From the NCBI RefSeq assembly GCF_002736205.1, contig NZ_CP024091.1, forward strand, positions 2,170,001 through 2,234,000: a DNA stretch of 64,000 bases. The letters run 5' to 3'. Under the pieces are notes generated by a model that made no database searches, was not told the DNA's origin, and worked only from the letters and a program-made list of their open reading frames with translations. Shown piece by piece: positions 45,391-53,965 of this stretch; the stretch's first letter is position 1; each line of letters starts with the position of its first letter. Made by a program: the position numbers and the translations under genes. Source of the DNA: Pedobacter ginsengisoli. GTDB taxonomy: Bacteria > Bacteroidota > Bacteroidia > Sphingobacteriales > Sphingobacteriaceae.

Positions 45391-46467
45391 CTACACATTC
45401 TCCTTTTGGATCAATGCAGGTATAGTTTTAAGTATTATTTTTAAATCTAGGAAAATCGAATAGTTCGAAGCATAATAGTTATCAAGTTCCTTACGCTCGC
45501 GCTCCGACATATCATCCTGTCCTCTTTTACTAATTTGCCATAATCCGGTTAAACCGGCAGGCCCCAGAAATCTTGTTGACCATTCATTTGTGGTCAGTTG
45601 CTCTGCTTCGTATAAAGGTAATGGTCTGTTGCCCACTAATGACATGTCGCCAATTAATACATTTATCAACTGAGGCAATTCATCAATACTTGTTTTCCTT
45701 AAAAACGAGCCCACCTTAGTTATTCTCGGGTCATTTTTAAATTTAACAAAGGCCGTTTTATTATCTTTATTCTCTTCAGAACCCGCATATTGATTAAGGC
45801 TAGCCATCGATGCAAGCATTTTATCTGCATCACTTCTCATAGACCTGAATTTATAAAAATCAAAGATTTTATATCCAGCTCCTACCCTTTTGCTCTTATA
45901 TATAATTTTACCTTTAGATTCCAGTCTAATTAGTATTGCAACAATTATAAACAATGGCAGTAAGCACAATAAAGCAAATCCAGATGCCAGTATATCAAAT
46001 ACTCTTTTCGTTCTTGGTGTTTTGTATTCAACCTCCATTTGCTGGGCAATATCCATCAGCTTTGGCTTAATTAACTTAAACTTCACCAAAAAATTCAAGC
46101 GCTCACAGAAATCCTCGTATGGAAAAGGATAAGTATAGTAGTCGTTAACTTTCAGTTCAAGAGCCTTTTTCCTCCAGTTAACATCGTCTTTAACGCCAAC
46201 AAGTACAATAATTAGTCCTTGTAAAAGTGGGTTCTTTTTTATGTATTTTACCTGCTCAAAACACTGGCTGTTTTCATCTACCTCAATCAAAACGATATCC
46301 GGTACACTTAAAAGTGACTGATTATCTAAGTATCTTTTAAAATCATCAGGATCTTCAAGGTAAGTAATATCGCCATCAAGTTCTTCAGCTATTACTTCTT
46401 TTAGTAATTTACCAAAATATACTATTTTGGCACTTACTTTATGAAATTCAATGGTTGGGGATGTCAT
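45391..46467 (-). CDS. Initiating sugar transferase with receiver-like N-terminal domain
   Basis: A 358-residue protein. Residues about 1-120 resemble a response-regulator fold (DIVLIEVDENSQCFEQVKYIK, LIIVLVGVKDDVNWRKKALELKVNDYYTYPF) but the phospho-acceptor aspartate is not clearly present. Residues about 155-355 are a bacterial sugar transferase (WcaJ/WbaP C-terminal type): KRVFDILASGFALLCLLPLFIIVAILI, GAGYKIFDFYKFRSM, TKVGSFLRKTSIDELPQLINVLIGDMSLVGNRP and GPAGLTGLWQISKRGQDDM. It transfers a sugar-1-phosphate to undecaprenyl phosphate, starting repeat-unit synthesis. The N-terminus may regulate it together with the receiver protein encoded upstream. Confidence 0.92.
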   Translation of the reverse strand: MTSPTIEFHKVSAKIVYFGKLLKEVIAEELDGDITYLEDPDDFKRYLDNQSLLSVPDIVLIEVDENSQCFEQVKYIKKNPLLQGLIIVLVGVKDDVNWRKKALELKVNDYYTYPFPYEDFCERLNFLVKFKLIKPKLMDIAQQMEVEYKTPRTKRVFDILASGFALLCLLPLFIIVAILIRLESKGKIIYKSKRVGAGYKIFDFYKFRSMRSDADKMLASMASLNQYAGSEENKDNKTAFVKFKNDPRITKVGSFLRKTSIDELPQLINVLIGDMSLVGNRPLPLYEAEQLTTNEWSTRFLGPAGLTGLWQISKRGQDDMSERERKELDNYYASNYSIFLDLKIILKTIPALIQKENV

Positions 46468-46503
46468 ATTCTAGTTTGGTTATTAGGCTTCTATTATTTG
46501 GTT

Positions 46504-46887
46504 TCAGTTTATTAATTGAGCTATTTTTGATTTCAAAACAGCAGGATTAAATGGTTTCTCCAGGTAACTATCTATTTTAAAAGGCATATTCCTCACCTTG
46601 TCTTCTAAATCCTCTGCACCGGATAATAAAATAACAGGAGTCTCTCTATATAGGCCACTTATTTTAAGATTTCTAATCAATGTGCCCCCATCAAAATAAG
46701 GCATCATCAAATCAGATATAATTAAATTCGGATCGTTCCCCTCTTCAAGCCAGCTTATAGCTTCAATTCCACTCTTTTTAATTACAAGATCATAATCTGC
46801 AGACAATATAAATGTCAATAGCCTAAGAATACTTAGTTCATCATCAACAACTAAAATTTGTTTTCTAACGGTTGTACTATTTTCCAT
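46504..46887 (-). CDS. Stand-alone response-regulator receiver protein
   Basis: A 127-residue CheY-like receiver: acidic pair Asp15-Asp16 (VVDDELSI), phospho-acceptor Asp59 (IISDLMMP), switch Ser89 (VILLSGAED) and Lys111 (EKPF). There is no output domain. It stands directly ahead of the sugar transferase whose N-terminus is also receiver-like, so it may control polysaccharide initiation by protein contact. An unusually good Shine-Dalgarno sequence, AAAGGAG, precedes its ATG, rare for this phylum. No partner histidine kinase is in the window. Confidence 0.92.
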   Translation of the reverse strand: MENSTTVRKQILVVDDELSILRLLTFILSADYDLVIKKSGIEAISWLEEGNDPNLIISDLMMPYFDGGTLIRNLKISGLYRETPVILLSGAEDLEDKVRNMPFKIDSYLEKPFNPAVLKSKIAQLIN

Positions 46888-46958
46888 AATCTTATCTCCT
46901 TTCTTAAATCTTATAATTATTCCACAATCATTTCTCTATCTCTATTTCTCAATCCATA

Positions 46959-47327
46959 TTACTTGGTAGTAATCGCAAACTCCATTTTACTAACCTCTCC
47001 TTTTACTTTACTACTTAATTCGTTTGATACTACACGTCCAAAAGAATCAATAACCAACACTCTTATATTTTGATTCTCCTTTGATACTACCTCAGTTTTC
47101 AACTTAAAATCACTAGTGTAATAAAATGGTATATCCTTACTTCCGTTTAAAATGTTACCATTAAATTCTTTAACACTAGTGTGAAATTTCACATCACAGT
47201 TCTCACATTCAATTCTCAGTATTCCTTCTTTACTTACAACTATTTCCGGATTACTAAATGTTGAGTCTTTTTTACAACTACTCAAAGCGATTAAAACAAA
47301 TGCAAATAAACCAATATAAAACCTCAT
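46959..47327 (-). CDS. Small lipoprotein of unknown function
   Basis: A 122-residue protein starting MRFYIGLFAFVLIALSSCKK, a typical lipoprotein signal with the lipidated cysteine at residue 18. The mature domain is beta-rich (IVVSKEGILRIECENCDVKFHTS, DIPFYYTSDFKLKTEVVSKENQNIRVLVIDSFG) and has a CENC motif. I do not recognise a family. As the first gene of the minus-strand polysaccharide region it could be part of the same transcript, with 71 nt to the receiver gene. Confidence 0.75.
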   Translation of the reverse strand: MRFYIGLFAFVLIALSSCKKDSTFSNPEIVVSKEGILRIECENCDVKFHTSVKEFNGNILNGSKDIPFYYTSDFKLKTEVVSKENQNIRVLVIDSFGRVVSNELSSKVKGEVSKMEFAITTK

Positions 47328-47448
47328 TTTTTCTGTATTTATTTAAGTAATTGAAAAAATCAAGCCAGCAATAAATATTAAACACTAAAAACCTATTTAA
47401 ATGGCACTACAAGCCATACACACACATATTAAGAACTTTCACACTTAT

Positions 47449-47514
47449 TACACACATTTGTGTACACAGTATAAATCAAATCAAAAACACCCTTATTGTA
47501 GAATATATTCCACA
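47449..47514. promoter_or_regulatory. Two inverted repeats at the head of the polysaccharide region
   Basis: TACACA-CATT-TGTGTA (47449-47464) and TGTAGAATATATTCCACA (47497-47514) are both palindromic. The second closely matches the 18-mer at 27476-27493; a half-site, TTCCACA, also lies at 46920-46926 just upstream of the receiver gene. These may bind a regulator of the cluster. The rest of 47328-47551 shows nothing else. Confidence 0.4.
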
Positions 47515-47551
47515 GTGGTTAATTAAAAAATCAGTACCGAGAAATTAGGGC

Positions 47552-47592
47552 AAAAAAAGACGGCTGTTATTTGTTTAACAGCCGTCTTTTTT
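47552..47592 (-). terminator. Strong bidirectional terminator
   Basis: AAAAAAGACGGCTGTTA and TAACAGCCGTCTTTTTT pair around a short loop, with A/T runs on both sides, 27 nt after the stop of the glycine-zipper lipoprotein gene. It separates that gene from the polysaccharide cluster. Confidence 0.92.
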
Positions 47593-47618
47593 AATAAATA
47601 ATAAAATCTTAAGGAAAA

Positions 47619-48089
47619 CTAGTTTTTAGGTTGTACCCTTCCAGATTTTCTATCTTTATCCCTTCCAATAAGATATCCCGCTCCTGCACCGACAACGCCA
47701 CCTATAATAGCTCCTCTTCCATGTTTTTTATCAATCAATGCGCCACCAATTGCTCCGGCACCGGCACCTATAACAGTTCCTTTAGCAGCATCACTCCATC
47801 CTTTTTTCTTTGCAGGAGTAGGTGCTTCACTATTTTGATTTGCCGAAGGATGAGATGCGGCTTCATTTTGTTCAGCTAATAATAAAGTTCTTTTTTCTTC
47901 CTTTACCTGAGCAGCAATTTTTGCATCCTCTTGTTTTTTAATTTCTGCTTTTTTAAAGCTATCTAATTTTAAACTATCTTTTACTGCTACTATGGCTTGT
48001 TGCTTTATCAAAGCTTGTTCCTTTGCGTTATTAGAACATGCAGACATTAGCATTGTTCCTATTATTAATATTGAAAATAAGTATTTCAT
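47619..48089 (-). CDS. Glycine-zipper lipoprotein
   Basis: A 156-residue lipoprotein (signal ending MLMSACSN). A charged Lys/Glu/Gln-rich helix (about 22-80) is followed by a Ser/Pro linker and a glycine-zipper double helix: GTVIGAGAGAIGGALIDKKHGRGAIIGGVVGAGAGYLIGRD (shown here in part as GTVIGAGAGAIGGALI and GAIIGGVVGAGAGYLIG). Such proteins sit in the outer membrane and are common under envelope stress; function is unproven. It is a single-gene unit ended by the strong terminator at 47552. Confidence 0.85.
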   Translation of the reverse strand: MKYLFSILIIGTMLMSACSNNAKEQALIKQQAIVAVKDSLKLDSFKKAEIKKQEDAKIAAQVKEEKRTLLLAEQNEAASHPSANQNSEAPTPAKKKGWSDAAKGTVIGAGAGAIGGALIDKKHGRGAIIGGVVGAGAGYLIGRDKDRKSGRVQPKN

Positions 48090-48143
48090 GACTTTAGAAT
48101 TTTAGTTTAATACCCACAATTAGAAAAAATAGTGCCAAAAACG

Positions 48144-48362
48144 CTATTTATCGTCTAATCTACTGTTTACTAAACTATTATAATTTTCATTCACATCATT
48201 TTCTCCATCCGGGTTTCCAGAAATCCGGTCATTATCGTCGTTTAATCTTGTCAACAAAGTAGGCTCATCCGATGAATGATCAGCATCCAAACCCAAATTA
48301 TCATCATACACGCTATTTTTCTTAGGATTTAAATCTGTATCATCTTTTATTTTCTCCGTCAT
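48144..48362 (-). CDS. Small acidic hypothetical protein
   Basis: A 72-residue, very hydrophilic protein rich in Asp and Asn (about a quarter Asp), starting MTEKIKDDTDLNPKKNSVYD. No signal peptide, membrane helix or recognisable domain; likely disordered. Its upstream region diverges from the cold-shock gene. Composition is consistent between start and end of the frame and a proper ATG exists, but coding evidence is modest. No function proposed. Confidence 0.5.
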   Translation of the reverse strand: MTEKIKDDTDLNPKKNSVYDDNLGLDADHSSDEPTLLTRLNDDNDRISGNPDGENDVNENYNSLVNSRLDDK

Positions 48363-48446
48363 AAATATTCATTTTAAACCACTAAATATAACAAAAATTG
48401 AAGTTTTAAGTTTCATTAGTTAAACAAAATAACTCTAAATCCAACA

Positions 48447-48478
48447 TTTTGATATTAATATTCTATTGATTACTTTCA
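48447..48478 (+). promoter_or_regulatory. Candidate promoter of the cold-shock gene
   Basis: TTTTG (48447-48451) and TACTTTCA (48471-48478), 19 nt apart, fit the -33/-7 pattern with one mismatch in the -7 box (TTTC for TTTG). It lies 21 nt upstream of the ATG. Confidence 0.5.
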
Positions 48479-48499
48479 CATCGAAATAACATTAATACT

Positions 48500-48706
48500 A
48501 TGCGTACAACAGGAAAAGTTAAATGGTTTAATTCTGCAAAAGGATTTGGATTTATAACTCCAGAAGATGGAGGAAAAGATATTTTCGTACATTTTTCTGC
48601 TATAGCAGGAGATTCATTCAGAGAACTAAATGAAGGCGACAGTGTAGAATTCGAATTGAACGAAGGAAAAAAAGGCCCTGAGGCTCAGAATGTAAAAGTT
48701 CTTTAA
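48500..48706 (+). CDS. Cold-shock protein (CspA family)
   Basis: A 68-residue single OB-fold cold-shock domain with both RNA-binding motifs intact: RNP1 KGFGFITPE and RNP2 DIFVHFSAI, preceded by [11 protein letters not shown]. It binds single-stranded RNA and DNA, melts secondary structure and aids translation in the cytoplasm. Length is normal for the family. Short leader and its own terminator make it monocistronic. Its short 5' leader contrasts with the long leader of the cold-shock-like small gene at 8038. Confidence 0.96.
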   Translation: MRTTGKVKWFNSAKGFGFITPEDGGKDIFVHFSAIAGDSFRELNEGDSVEFELNEGKKGPEAQNVKVL

Positions 48707-48723
48707 TCACCCTCTTTCAATCA

Positions 48724-48761
48724 AAAAAAGCCTGTATCATAAACCCTGATCAGGCTTTTTT
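48724..48761 (+). terminator. Rho-independent terminator
   Basis: AAAAAAGCCTG and CAGGCTTTTTT pair, extended by ATCA/TGAT inside, 17 nt after the cold-shock stop codon. The T-run follows directly. Confidence 0.88.
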
Positions 48762-48825
48762 CATTTAACATAATAGTACACCCATAAATAGTACAATCGT
48801 AATAACATAATCGTTTAATACTACT

Positions 48826-48849
48826 CCCGTCATCCTGAATTTATTTCAG
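48826..48849 (+). repeat. Single copy of a dispersed repeat arm
   Basis: CCCGTCATCCTGAATTTATT followed by TCAG is identical to the first 24 nt of the inverted-repeat element at 57646-57735, but the second arm is missing here. It lies between the cold-shock terminator and the next gene. Confidence 0.75.
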
Positions 48850-48887
48850 TACCCCGGAATAGCTATTCAAACCCCTTAATAACACCT

Positions 48888-49712
48888 ATGCAAAAAACAA
48901 TCAGCATACTCGGATGTGGCTGGTATGGCTTAGAATTAGCAAAACACCTCATTTCTAAAGGCTACAAAGTTAAAGGCTCAACAACTAGCCCCACTAAACT
49001 ACAACAGCTCCAAGCAGAAGAAATTGAACCATACCTGGTTAGCTTTCATGAACAAAGCATAGCCTATGATGATGCTTTTTTTAAAAGCCACACGTTAGTT
49101 ATTTGCATCCCACCCAAAAGAAGCAGTGCCGAACAAGCAAGCTTTCCAGATAAAATAAAAGAAATCTGTAAGGCTGCTAACAACAATACAATCAAAAATA
49201 TATTATTTATAAGCTCAACTTCAGTATATGGCGATTGTAATATCGAATTATCAGAAACTGATGAACCAAAACCTGATACCCCCTCCGGCAAAGCCATGGT
49301 AATTGCCGAAGAAATATTCCGTCAGCAACATTCCCTTAAAACAACAATACTTAGGTTTGGTGGCCTTATTGGTCCTGGCCGGGATCCTGGCAGGTTCTTC
49401 GCCGGTAAAATAAATGCGCCAAACGGGCAGGCACCTATAAATCTAATTCACTTAACAGACTGCGTTGGTATTAGCACACATATAATAGAAACTGAAAGTT
49501 TTGGGCATACATTTAATGCCTGCACACCAGACCACCCAGCAAAACAAGTGTTTTATACACAAGCAACTGCTAACTCAGGTTTAGAACCACCAACGTTTAT
49601 AAATGAACTTACAAATTGGAAAATAGTTAGCTCCAATAAATCATGTGTATCGTTAAAATATAATTACCAGATAACCAATTGGGTACAATGGCTACAAAAA
49701 GGTAAATTATAA
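48888..49712 (+). CDS. NAD(P)-binding SDR-family protein, YeeZ-like
   Basis: A 274-residue Rossmann-fold protein. It opens with ISILGCGWYGLELAKHLISKGYKVKGSTTS, a GxGxxG nucleotide-binding turn, and continues with LVICIPPKRS, ILFISSTSVYGD and TTILRFGGLIGPGRDP, as in atypical SDR epimerase/dehydratase proteins such as E. coli YeeZ, which has about the same length. The active-site YxxxK is not obvious, so it may not be a typical epimerase. Substrate unknown. It stands alone, 59 nt upstream of a beta-CASP hydrolase gene on the same strand. Confidence 0.87.
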   Translation: MQKTISILGCGWYGLELAKHLISKGYKVKGSTTSPTKLQQLQAEEIEPYLVSFHEQSIAYDDAFFKSHTLVICIPPKRSSAEQASFPDKIKEICKAANNNTIKNILFISSTSVYGDCNIELSETDEPKPDTPSGKAMVIAEEIFRQQHSLKTTILRFGGLIGPGRDPGRFFAGKINAPNGQAPINLIHLTDCVGISTHIIETESFGHTFNACTPDHPAKQVFYTQATANSGLEPPTFINELTNWKIVSSNKSCVSLKYNYQITNWVQWLQKGKL

Positions 49713-49771
49713 TTTAGTTTACGCTTAACTGTTAAAATGATAACTTGCCGTTATTAGGATAACCACGAAAT

Positions 49772-51157
49772 ATGAAATTGACCATTTGGGGAGCAGCTAA
49801 ACAGGTAACAGGAAGCATGCACCTTTTGCAATTAGAAAATTATAATATATTAATAGATTGTGGTCTCGACTACGAAAAAGACACTTATCAGGAAGAAAAT
49901 CAATATTTCCCTTTCGATCCAGCTTCCATAGATGTAGTGATACTAACCCATGCACATATAGACCATTCGGGGAATCTGCCAACTCTGGTTAGAATGGGAT
50001 TTGAAGGCCAAATATTAAGTACACCCCCAACAGCAGATTTAACTGAGCTACTATTACACGATTCAGTAAATGTGTTTATTGGAAAACAAAACAGACGTCC
50101 AAAAGGTCGCAAAGGAAGATCGGGTCCTCAGCCCCTCTACCTTCAAAAACATGTAAACGATACCATAGACAGGTTTGTTACCATAGCTTTCCACAAAGAG
50201 TTTCGTTTAAATGGCAATGTATCATTAACCTTTATACCTATCGGCCATCTTCTTGGTGCAGCTGCAATAGTTTTAACAGTAATAGATAAAGGGATAGAAA
50301 AAAAGATCGCTTTTACCGGCGATATAGGCCGTGCCAACTATCCTGTTTTAGTTGATCCGGAACCATTACCACAGGTAGACTATCTTGTATCCGAATCCAC
50401 ATATGGTGGCCGTTTACACAGCCACGATTTAACCCTGCAAGAAAAGCTAATAGAAACCATAAACGAATCGTGCATTAAATATCCGGGCAGGCTAATTATT
50501 CCGGCCTTCAGCATTGGCCGCACCCAGGCATTGGTTTATTCCTTAAATAAGATCTTTAGTAGCGGGCTGCTTCCGCCGGTAAAAATATTTGTAGATAGCC
50601 CGCTGGCAACCATTGCAACAGACATATATAGAAAACACCACCACTTGTTAAATCAGGAATCTCAGGATTTTTACAGTAAACAAGGTGATGAATTTGAGTT
50701 TGATGAACTCTCTTACGTGAGTGATAAGCGCGAAAGCCAATCAGTTTCCAATTATCATGAACCCTGTATCATAATCTCTTCTGCCGGTATGCTCGAAGGT
50801 GGACGTATTCAGGATCATCTGTACTATAACATTCAAAACTACTACTGCACTATCCTGTTTATTGGCTATTGTGCAAAAGGAACTCTGGGTGATAGATTAC
50901 TAAGAGGCGATCCAATAGTTCGTTTAAGAAACCGCGATTTAATGGTTTATGCCACTATACAAAAAACAGACTTGTTAAGTGGCCATGGCGATCATAATGA
51001 TCTTCTTAATACCATTAAACAGCAAGATCCCGAAAAGCTAAAATCGGTATTTCTTGTTCATGGAGAAATTAAAAGCATGACCATGCTTTCTGATGCATTA
51101 ACAGCACTCAACTACAAAGTTAATTTACCTGAAAAAGGTGAAACTTTCGAGTTATAA
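49772..51157 (+). CDS. Beta-CASP metallo-beta-lactamase-fold hydrolase (putative RNase)
   Basis: A 461-residue MBL-fold protein. The metal-binding motif THAHIDHSG (His60, His62, Asp64, His65) is followed by further ligands in IPIGHLLGAAA and AFTGDIGR; the beta-CASP insertion shows IIPAFSIGRTQALVYSL, FVDSPLATIATDIY and CIIISSAGMLEGGRIQDHL, and the late LSGHGDHNDL and VHGEIKSM complete the family pattern. Homologues (CPSF-73/TTHA0252-like) are zinc-dependent ribonucleases; the exact RNA target is unknown. Cytoplasmic, no signal peptide. Start ATG 49772. Confidence 0.92.
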   Translation: MKLTIWGAAKQVTGSMHLLQLENYNILIDCGLDYEKDTYQEENQYFPFDPASIDVVILTHAHIDHSGNLPTLVRMGFEGQILSTPPTADLTELLLHDSVNVFIGKQNRRPKGRKGRSGPQPLYLQKHVNDTIDRFVTIAFHKEFRLNGNVSLTFIPIGHLLGAAAIVLTVIDKGIEKKIAFTGDIGRANYPVLVDPEPLPQVDYLVSESTYGGRLHSHDLTLQEKLIETINESCIKYPGRLIIPAFSIGRTQALVYSLNKIFSSGLLPPVKIFVDSPLATIATDIYRKHHHLLNQESQDFYSKQGDEFEFDELSYVSDKRESQSVSNYHEPCIIISSAGMLEGGRIQDHLYYNIQNYYCTILFIGYCAKGTLGDRLLRGDPIVRLRNRDLMVYATIQKTDLLSGHGDHNDLLNTIKQQDPEKLKSVFLVHGEIKSMTMLSDALTALNYKVNLPEKGETFEL

Positions 51158-51203
51158 AATATCAGTTCAAGCACAAACTGTATTAAATACTATACAAAAT
51201 TCT

Positions 51204-51251
51204 TAACGTTTAAACGTTAGTTTGCTTTTTTTGGTATAAATAGTACCAAAA
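51204..51251. promoter_or_regulatory. Two palindromes upstream of the OmpA gene
   Basis: TAACGTTTAAACGTTA (51204-51219) is a perfect palindrome and is followed by TTTTTGGTA and TACCAAAAA arms around a 7-nt loop (about 51228-51251). The first plus the T-run may terminate the hydrolase transcript; the second may belong to the leader or operator of ompA, whose ATG is 136 nt further on. Confidence 0.5.
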
Positions 51252-51387
51252 ACTAATTAACTGACTATTAGATATTTCAAATTTAAAATTAGATAAAATC
51301 GGCTTTGGCAAGGTTATTACAAGCAGATTATCATTCAGTAATTAAAATGAAGCTGAAAAGAACTCAAATATCTAATTTATAAAAAAC

Positions 51388-52695
51388 ATGAAATCAAAAA
51401 TTACAAAAGCAGCAATGATATTATCCCTGGTGGGATTATCAACGCAATTATTTGCACAGGAGGCTGACTCTCAATCATCAGAAAGATTCTCTAAGAAATA
51501 TTTCCGTACCTGGTCTGTTGGACTAAATGGTGGTATGTTAACACACTACACTCCGTTCAACAACAGAACTAATGGAAACTTCAATACGCCATACGAGGCT
51601 TGGGGTTACGGTGGTTACATCAAAAAGCAAGTAGTACCGGGATTTGGTATCCAGGCCGATTTCCTTGCAGGTAAAGTTAAAGGTGCTAACGTTATTGGTG
51701 GCGCTAAATCAACTTTCGAATCAAGAATCGACTGGTCAGCAGCTATTAGTGGTAACTTTACTATCGCTAACATGAGTTTAAACCAAAAACGTAACTTCCT
51801 TTCTCCTTATGCTACAATTGGAGCAGGTTATATGTCGTCTGCGGCAACAACTAATCATCCTGCCGGAGCAAGCACAGGGTACGATCAAAATTGGTTTGTT
51901 CCAATTGGAGCTGGTTTTAAATTAGGTGTTTCAAAAGGTGTAAACATCGATTTAGGTTACACAGTTAGCTTCATGAAAGCAAATAACTTTGATGGTGTAA
52001 CAGGTGGTGCTAACGACAGATTCTCTTATGCCCACGCAGGTATCGAGATTGCTTTAGGTAGAAAAGGAACTTCTCAATTACAAAACTTCAGCCCTATTGC
52101 CGCTATCCGCGAAGAAAGTGCTGCTGAAAGTGCTGAATTAAGAAGAGCATTATCAACTGCCGAAGAAAATGCAAGAAGAGATAAAGAAGCTTTAGAAGCT
52201 CAGTTAGGTGATGATGATGGAGATGGAGTTGCTAACAAATTCGATAAATGTGCCGGTACTCCTGCAAACACAGTAGTAGATGGTGCCGGATGTCCAATTA
52301 AAGTTCAACGTGAAGTTATCAAAGAAACTAAAGTTGTTGTAACAGAAGCTGACCGTAAAGTTGTTGATGAAGCCATCAAAAACCTAGAGTTTGACTTAGG
52401 TAAATCAACTATCCGTTCTACTTCATACGCTACATTAAACAAAGTTGCTGAGTTGTTAATTCAGAAAAACTTTAGCTTAAAATTAGCGGGTCACACAGAT
52501 AACACAGGTTCAATGGCTTTAAACCTACGTTTATCTAAAGACAGAGCAGAATCTATCAAAACATATTTGGTATCGCAAGGTGCAAACGCTTCACGTATCG
52601 AAGCAACAGGTTACGGTCCAAACCAACCTATCGCATCTAACAAAACTGCCGAAGGTCGTCAGAAAAACCGTAGAGTAGAGTTTACATTATACTAG
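51388..52695 (+). CDS. OmpA-family outer-membrane porin with thrombospondin-3-type linker
   Basis: A 435-residue protein: signal peptide (about 1-23, ending LFAQ), an eight-stranded beta-barrel with many aromatic-ended strands (about 40-225), a helical linker (SAELRRALSTAEENARRDKEALEAQ), one calcium-binding TSP3-like repeat DDDGDGVANKFDKCAGTP, and a C-terminal OmpA peptidoglycan-binding domain (LEFDLGKSTIRSTSYATLNKV, LAGHTDNTGS, LRLSKDRAESIKTYLVSQG, NRRVEFTLY). It anchors the outer membrane to peptidoglycan and is likely very abundant, as the strongly biased codons suggest. Monocistronic with a strong terminator. Confidence 0.95.
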   Translation: MKSKITKAAMILSLVGLSTQLFAQEADSQSSERFSKKYFRTWSVGLNGGMLTHYTPFNNRTNGNFNTPYEAWGYGGYIKKQVVPGFGIQADFLAGKVKGANVIGGAKSTFESRIDWSAAISGNFTIANMSLNQKRNFLSPYATIGAGYMSSAATTNHPAGASTGYDQNWFVPIGAGFKLGVSKGVNIDLGYTVSFMKANNFDGVTGGANDRFSYAHAGIEIALGRKGTSQLQNFSPIAAIREESAAESAELRRALSTAEENARRDKEALEAQLGDDDGDGVANKFDKCAGTPANTVVDGAGCPIKVQREVIKETKVVVTEADRKVVDEAIKNLEFDLGKSTIRSTSYATLNKVAELLIQKNFSLKLAGHTDNTGSMALNLRLSKDRAESIKTYLVSQGANASRIEATGYGPNQPIASNKTAEGRQKNRRVEFTLY

Positions 52696-52730
52696 TATCT
52701 CACTAGTATAAATACCAATCTCATAAACAA

Positions 52731-52764
52731 AAAAAAGCCTGGTCAATTGACCAGGCTTTTTTTT
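52731..52764 (+). terminator. Bidirectional terminator between ompA and terC
   Basis: AAAAAGCCTGGTCAA and TTGACCAGGCTTTTT are complementary, giving a long perfect stem with A and T runs on both sides, 36 nt after the OmpA stop and between two convergent genes. Confidence 0.92.
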
Positions 52765-52819
52765 GTTATAAAATCTTCCAACAGGCGCTCAATCTAAATA
52801 CTAATTACTAAATACTCCC

Positions 52820-53812
52820 TTACCCCTCAATCCCTTTCTTTGGCGAAAAAATCAAAGAGGCAACCACACTCAACACCAATACACCTCCTACTATAGATAG
52901 CGACAGCGGCGATGAGATATGATAAAAAGGAGCAATTACCATTTTAACACCAATAAATGCCAAAATAATAGCCAAACCATACTTTAACAGGCTAAACATA
53001 TAAATAAAGTTGGCCAGCAGAAAATACAGCGCTCTTAAACCAAGTATTGCAAAAATATTAGAAGTATATAGAATCAATGGATCATCTGGCGCTATTGCAA
53101 AAATAGCCGGGATAGAATCAACTGCAAACAATAAGTCTGTAAATTCAATAACAGCTACCACAACCAACAAAGGAGTTGCAAGTTTTACACCATTTTGTAC
53201 GGTAAAAAACTTAGCCCCATCAAACTCTTTGCTCACTTTAAAAAACTTATAAATCAAGCGTGCACCAGGACTTTTACTAAAGTCTTTATCTTCATCCTCA
53301 TGGTCATCAGACATTCCTGATTTGATACCCGCATAGATAAGAAATAAACCAAAAATCAATAAAACTATATTAATCTTTATCAACTTACCAAATACAGTCA
53401 TCTCAGGTAAATAGGTTAAATTAATCAGTCCAACACCTGCAAAAATGAAAATAGCACGAAACACTAGTGCACCAATAATACCCCAAAACAATACTTTATG
53501 ATGCAATTCTTTTGGAACTTTAAAAAAGCCGAATACCAAAATAAAAACAAAAAGATTATCAACCGAGAGCGCCTTTTCTATCCAGTAAGCAGATTGAAAT
53601 TGCGTAAACTTCTCAAAACCGGAAGTAAGGTAAATAACCCCGCTAAAAATCATGGATAAACTTATCCAAACAACAGACCACACAAGTGCTTCTTTGCTAC
53701 TAACAGCGTGTACTTTTTTGTTAAATACACCCAAATCTAAAAGCAACATTACTACAACAAGAACCCCGAATCCGATAATCACCCCGGGGTGATCAATTAA
53801 ATTATTACTCAT
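52820..53812 (-). CDS. TerC-family integral membrane protein
   Basis: A 330-residue protein with about eight to nine hydrophobic helices and the TerC signatures: VMLLLDLGVFNKK, WIEKALSVDNLFVFILVFGFF, RAIFIFAGVGLI, VIEFTDLLFAVDSIPAIFAI and NIFAILGLRALYFLLANFI. The paired acidic residues in the LSVDN and EFTD...AVDS segments are typical of this family, linked to metal efflux (the Alx/YkoY group exports Mn2+) and tellurite resistance. Manganese homeostasis is the best guess. A hydrophilic insertion lies at about 165-200. Confidence 0.93.
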   Translation of the reverse strand: MSNNLIDHPGVIIGFGVLVVVMLLLDLGVFNKKVHAVSSKEALVWSVVWISLSMIFSGVIYLTSGFEKFTQFQSAYWIEKALSVDNLFVFILVFGFFKVPKELHHKVLFWGIIGALVFRAIFIFAGVGLINLTYLPEMTVFGKLIKINIVLLIFGLFLIYAGIKSGMSDDHEDEDKDFSKSPGARLIYKFFKVSKEFDGAKFFTVQNGVKLATPLLVVVAVIEFTDLLFAVDSIPAIFAIAPDDPLILYTSNIFAILGLRALYFLLANFIYMFSLLKYGLAIILAFIGVKMVIAPFYHISSPLSLSIVGGVLVLSVVASLIFSPKKGIEG

Positions 53813-53965
53813 CTTTTACTTCTCTTTTGAAACTCCGCTAAAATGCTAAAAAAGATCGGCTTTAAGCACTGTTAATAAATTTTCTACACCTTATAAAATG
53901 ATTAAATACTGACAACCATATTCTAATTATGATGTTACTTAGTTATAAAATTATAAAATCATATT

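Noticed and set aside
47403..47420. TGGCAC-containing sequence considered as a sigma-54 promoter
   Set aside because: The -12 GC is two bases too close to the -24 GG; it is just a short ATGGC/GCCAT palindrome.
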